This document shows, one piece after another, positions 4,625 to 5,978 of a stretch of 5,978 nt of DNA. A program made the position numbers and the translations under genes. The notes beneath the pieces were generated by a model. It did not search any database. It worked only from the letters and a program-made list of their open reading frames with translations, and had not been told where the DNA came from. Position 1 is the stretch's first letter, and every line of letters begins with the position of its first letter. Source of the stretch: Spirochaetota bacterium (GTDB lineage Bacteria > Spirochaetota > Spirochaetia > Treponematales > Breznakiellaceae); assembly GCA_023398155.1 (NCBI GenBank), contig JAEWSV010000598.1, positions 1 through 5,978 on the forward strand. The letters are read 5' to 3'.

Positions 4625-5305
4625 ATGAAGCACGGCAAGAAATACCTCGAGAGCGTCAAGAAGTACGACGGCGCGACGGTCTTTGAGCTCAGCGAAGCCG
4701 CGGACCTCGTGAAGAAGCTCGCGTTCGCCAAGTTCGACGAGACCGTCGACGTTTCCGTGAAGCTCAACCTCAAGAAAAGCCAGACGGTGCGCGATACCGT
4801 CGTCCTTCCGAATCAGTTCCGCGGCGAGAAGAAAATCCTCGTCTTCTGCAAGGGCGAGAAAGAAAAAGAAGCCTTGGAAGCAGGGGCCGCGTACGTCGGT
4901 TCCGATGAGCTCATCGAGAAGGTGAAGGGCGGCTGGCTCGATTTCGATGTCGCCGTCGCGACCCCGGATATGATGAAAGACGTCGGTAAGCTCGGTATGG
5001 TTCTCGGCCGCAAGGGCCTCATGCCGAACCCGAAGACCGGAACCGTTACCTTCGATCTCAAGGCCGCCTTGGCCGAGCTCAAGAAGGGCCGCGTAGAATT
5101 CCGCGTGGACAAGACCGGCGTCATCCATCTCCCGATCGGCAAGGTCTCCATGGAGGCCGCCAAGATCGCGGAGAACGTGCATGCGGTCATGACCGAGATC
5201 AAGCGGAAGAAGCCCGCCGACGCTAAGGGAGACTTCATCCAGTCCGTTTCCATCAGCTCCAGCATGGGCCCGGGCGTCTGGGTCGCCGTGAAGGACGAGG
5301 AGTAA
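4625..5305 (+). CDS. rplA: 50S ribosomal protein L1
   Basis: Forms the mobile L1 stalk that helps release E-site tRNA, and in many bacteria also represses translation of its own operon by binding the rplK leader. The 226 residues match the family. Domain I contains FDETVDVSVKLNL (37-49), involved in RNA binding. The central domain II lies at about 68-158 and includes the invariant GLMPNPKTGTVT (131-142). The C-terminal return to domain I ends in SISSSMGPGV (209-218). GGAG within the rplK 3' end lies 7 nt before the ATG, and the 1-nt gap to rplK suggests translational coupling. A longer frame with an ATG at 4553 overlaps rplK and is not the start. Confidence 0.97.
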   Translation: MKHGKKYLESVKKYDGATVFELSEAADLVKKLAFAKFDETVDVSVKLNLKKSQTVRDTVVLPNQFRGEKKILVFCKGEKEKEALEAGAAYVGSDELIEKVKGGWLDFDVAVATPDMMKDVGKLGMVLGRKGLMPNPKTGTVTFDLKAALAELKKGRVEFRVDKTGVIHLPIGKVSMEAAKIAENVHAVMTEIKRKKPADAKGDFIQSVSISSSMGPGVWVAVKDEE

Positions 5306-5308
5306 GCC

Positions 5309-5848
5309 ATGGCTATCGTCGCCAAGAAAGTGCAGGACGCGAAGGTCGCTTCCATCGGCGAGCTCAAGGATACCTTGGGCGTCGCTCCGGATTACATTTT
5401 CGCCGATTACCGCGGTCTCACCGTGGAGCAGATCACGACGCTCCGCAAGCAGCTGCGCGCCAAGGATGCCCACTTCAAGGTCGTCAAGAACAACTTCGCG
5501 CGCATCGCTTTCGAGCAGCTCGAGGCTCCCGATGTGGCGAGCTACCTCACCGGCCCCACGGCAGTGGCCATCTCCCCGAAGGACGCGAACGAGGTCGCCA
5601 AGATCATGTTCGACTTCTCCAGGGAGACCCCGGCGCTCAAGGTGAAGGGTGGACTCGTCGGCAAGACGGTGTACGACGCTGCGCAGGTGGAGGCTTTCTC
5701 CAAGCTCCCCGGCCGGAAGGAGCTCATCGCGATGCTCATGTCGGTGATGAACGGCCCGGCGCGCAACCTCGCCGCCGCCCTCAACGACATCAACGCTCGC
5801 CTCGTGCGCACGGTCAAAGCCGTCGCCGACAAGAAGGAGAGCGCCTAA
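5309..5848 (+). CDS. rplJ: 50S ribosomal protein L10
   Basis: Anchors the L7/L12 dimers to the ribosome, forming the stalk that recruits translation GTPases. The 179 residues are within the normal 165-180. The N-terminal rRNA/L11-binding domain shows DYRGLTVEQITTLRKQLR (33-50), VVKNNFARIAF (58-68) and TGPTAVAI (81-88). The C-terminal part, LPGRKELIAMLMSVM (133-147) and the long helix beyond about 150, carries the L7/L12-dimer binding sites. GAGGAG inside the end of rplA lies 6 nt before the ATG, and the gap to rplA is 3 nt, so no L10-type leader fits directly upstream. The stop codon is inside the loop of a 9-bp hairpin. Confidence 0.97.
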   Translation: MAIVAKKVQDAKVASIGELKDTLGVAPDYIFADYRGLTVEQITTLRKQLRAKDAHFKVVKNNFARIAFEQLEAPDVASYLTGPTAVAISPKDANEVAKIMFDFSRETPALKVKGGLVGKTVYDAAQVEAFSKLPGRKELIAMLMSVMNGPARNLAAALNDINARLVRTVKAVADKKESA

Positions 5849-5858
5849 AGGCGCTCTC
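5837..5858 (+). other. hairpin spanning the rplJ stop codon
   Basis: GAGAGCGCC-TAAA-GGCGCTCTC is a perfect 9-bp stem whose loop is the TAA stop plus one base. It overlaps the last codons of rplJ, so a terminating ribosome would melt it. There is no T-tract after it. Confidence 0.6.
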
Positions 5859-5861
5859 TCC

Positions 5862-5886
5862 GGAGAATCGGCTTTGCCGATTCTCC
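5862..5886 (+). other. perfect 11-bp hairpin downstream of rplJ
   Basis: GGAGAATCGGC-TTT-GCCGATTCTCC is the strongest stem-loop in the window and starts 3 nt after the previous hairpin. It is followed by AGGGCTCG, not T's, so a standard intrinsic terminator is unlikely. A role as processing site, 3'-end stabiliser or attenuator before rplL is possible. The simple GGC-TTT-GCC core also resembles dispersed intergenic palindromes. Confidence 0.65.
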
Positions 5887-5978
5887 AGGGCTCGCAACGC
5901 TGGATCGTCCGGCGTCGCGGCTTACGGATGTATCGAGCGGACCTTCAGGCTTCGGAATGCTGCCGTTCCTGTTGGTCT
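5887..5978. other. non-coding tail, presumed rplJ-rplL spacer
   Basis: No start of an L7/L12-like protein, tRNA or clear promoter is visible in these 92 bases. By gene-order convention rplL should begin just beyond the right edge. The rplJ-rplL spacer is thus at least 130 nt. Confidence 0.5.

Noticed and set aside
4577..5473. 298-codon minus-strand reading frame antisense to rplA and rplJ
   Set aside because: It lies wholly within strongly conserved ribosomal protein genes on the other strand and has no recognisable domain.

Overview
This GC-rich window (roughly 60 % G+C by eye) comes from a bacterial chromosome. It holds two unrelated membrane transporters followed by the start of the conserved secE-nusG-rplKAJL transcription/translation cluster. 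The wording of NusG, L11 and L33 looks most like Spirochaetota (a high-GC relative of Treponema/Spirochaeta). Examples are the NusG stretch ending in VTGFVGT and the L11 stretch GPHGVSAPQFVQQFNDRTK. That assignment is recall-based and moderate in confidence. The encoded tRNAs lack a genomic CCA tail.

Layout. Positions 2-1162 (+) are the 3' part of a MATE-family exporter gene whose start lies outside the window. Positions 1287-2558 (-) are a convergent MFS transporter of the SLC45/GPH sugar-transporter type. A divergent regulatory region (2559-2716) carries a -10 element and two near-identical 11-bp repeats for the MFS gene. On the other strand it carries a good sigma-70-type promoter for the translation cluster. 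The cluster runs tRNA-Thr(GGT), rpmG (L33), tRNA-Trp(CCA), secE (TTG start), nusG, a 220-nt structured leader, rplK (L11), rplA (L1) and rplJ (L10). The last 130 nt hold two strong adjacent stem-loops and no gene; rplL (L7/L12) would be expected just beyond the window.

How it works together. SecE is a core subunit of the Sec translocon and NusG is the transcription elongation factor that couples RNA polymerase to the ribosome. L11, L1 and L10 build the L1 stalk and the GTPase-associated stalk base of the 50S subunit. rplK-rplA-rplJ are packed with 1-3 nt gaps and are surely one transcript. Because there is no room between rplA and rplJ for a leader, any autoregulatory mRNA element must lie in the 3972-4191 leader before rplK or inside a gene. 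That leader is the most interesting non-coding stretch. It contains a chain of hairpins, a perfect 10-nt direct repeat that allows mutually exclusive pairings, and a segment reminiscent of ribosomal-protein binding sites.

I found no evidence for a novel defence, mobile or biosynthetic system. The genes are ordinary, and the points worth a second look are RNA structure and regulation.
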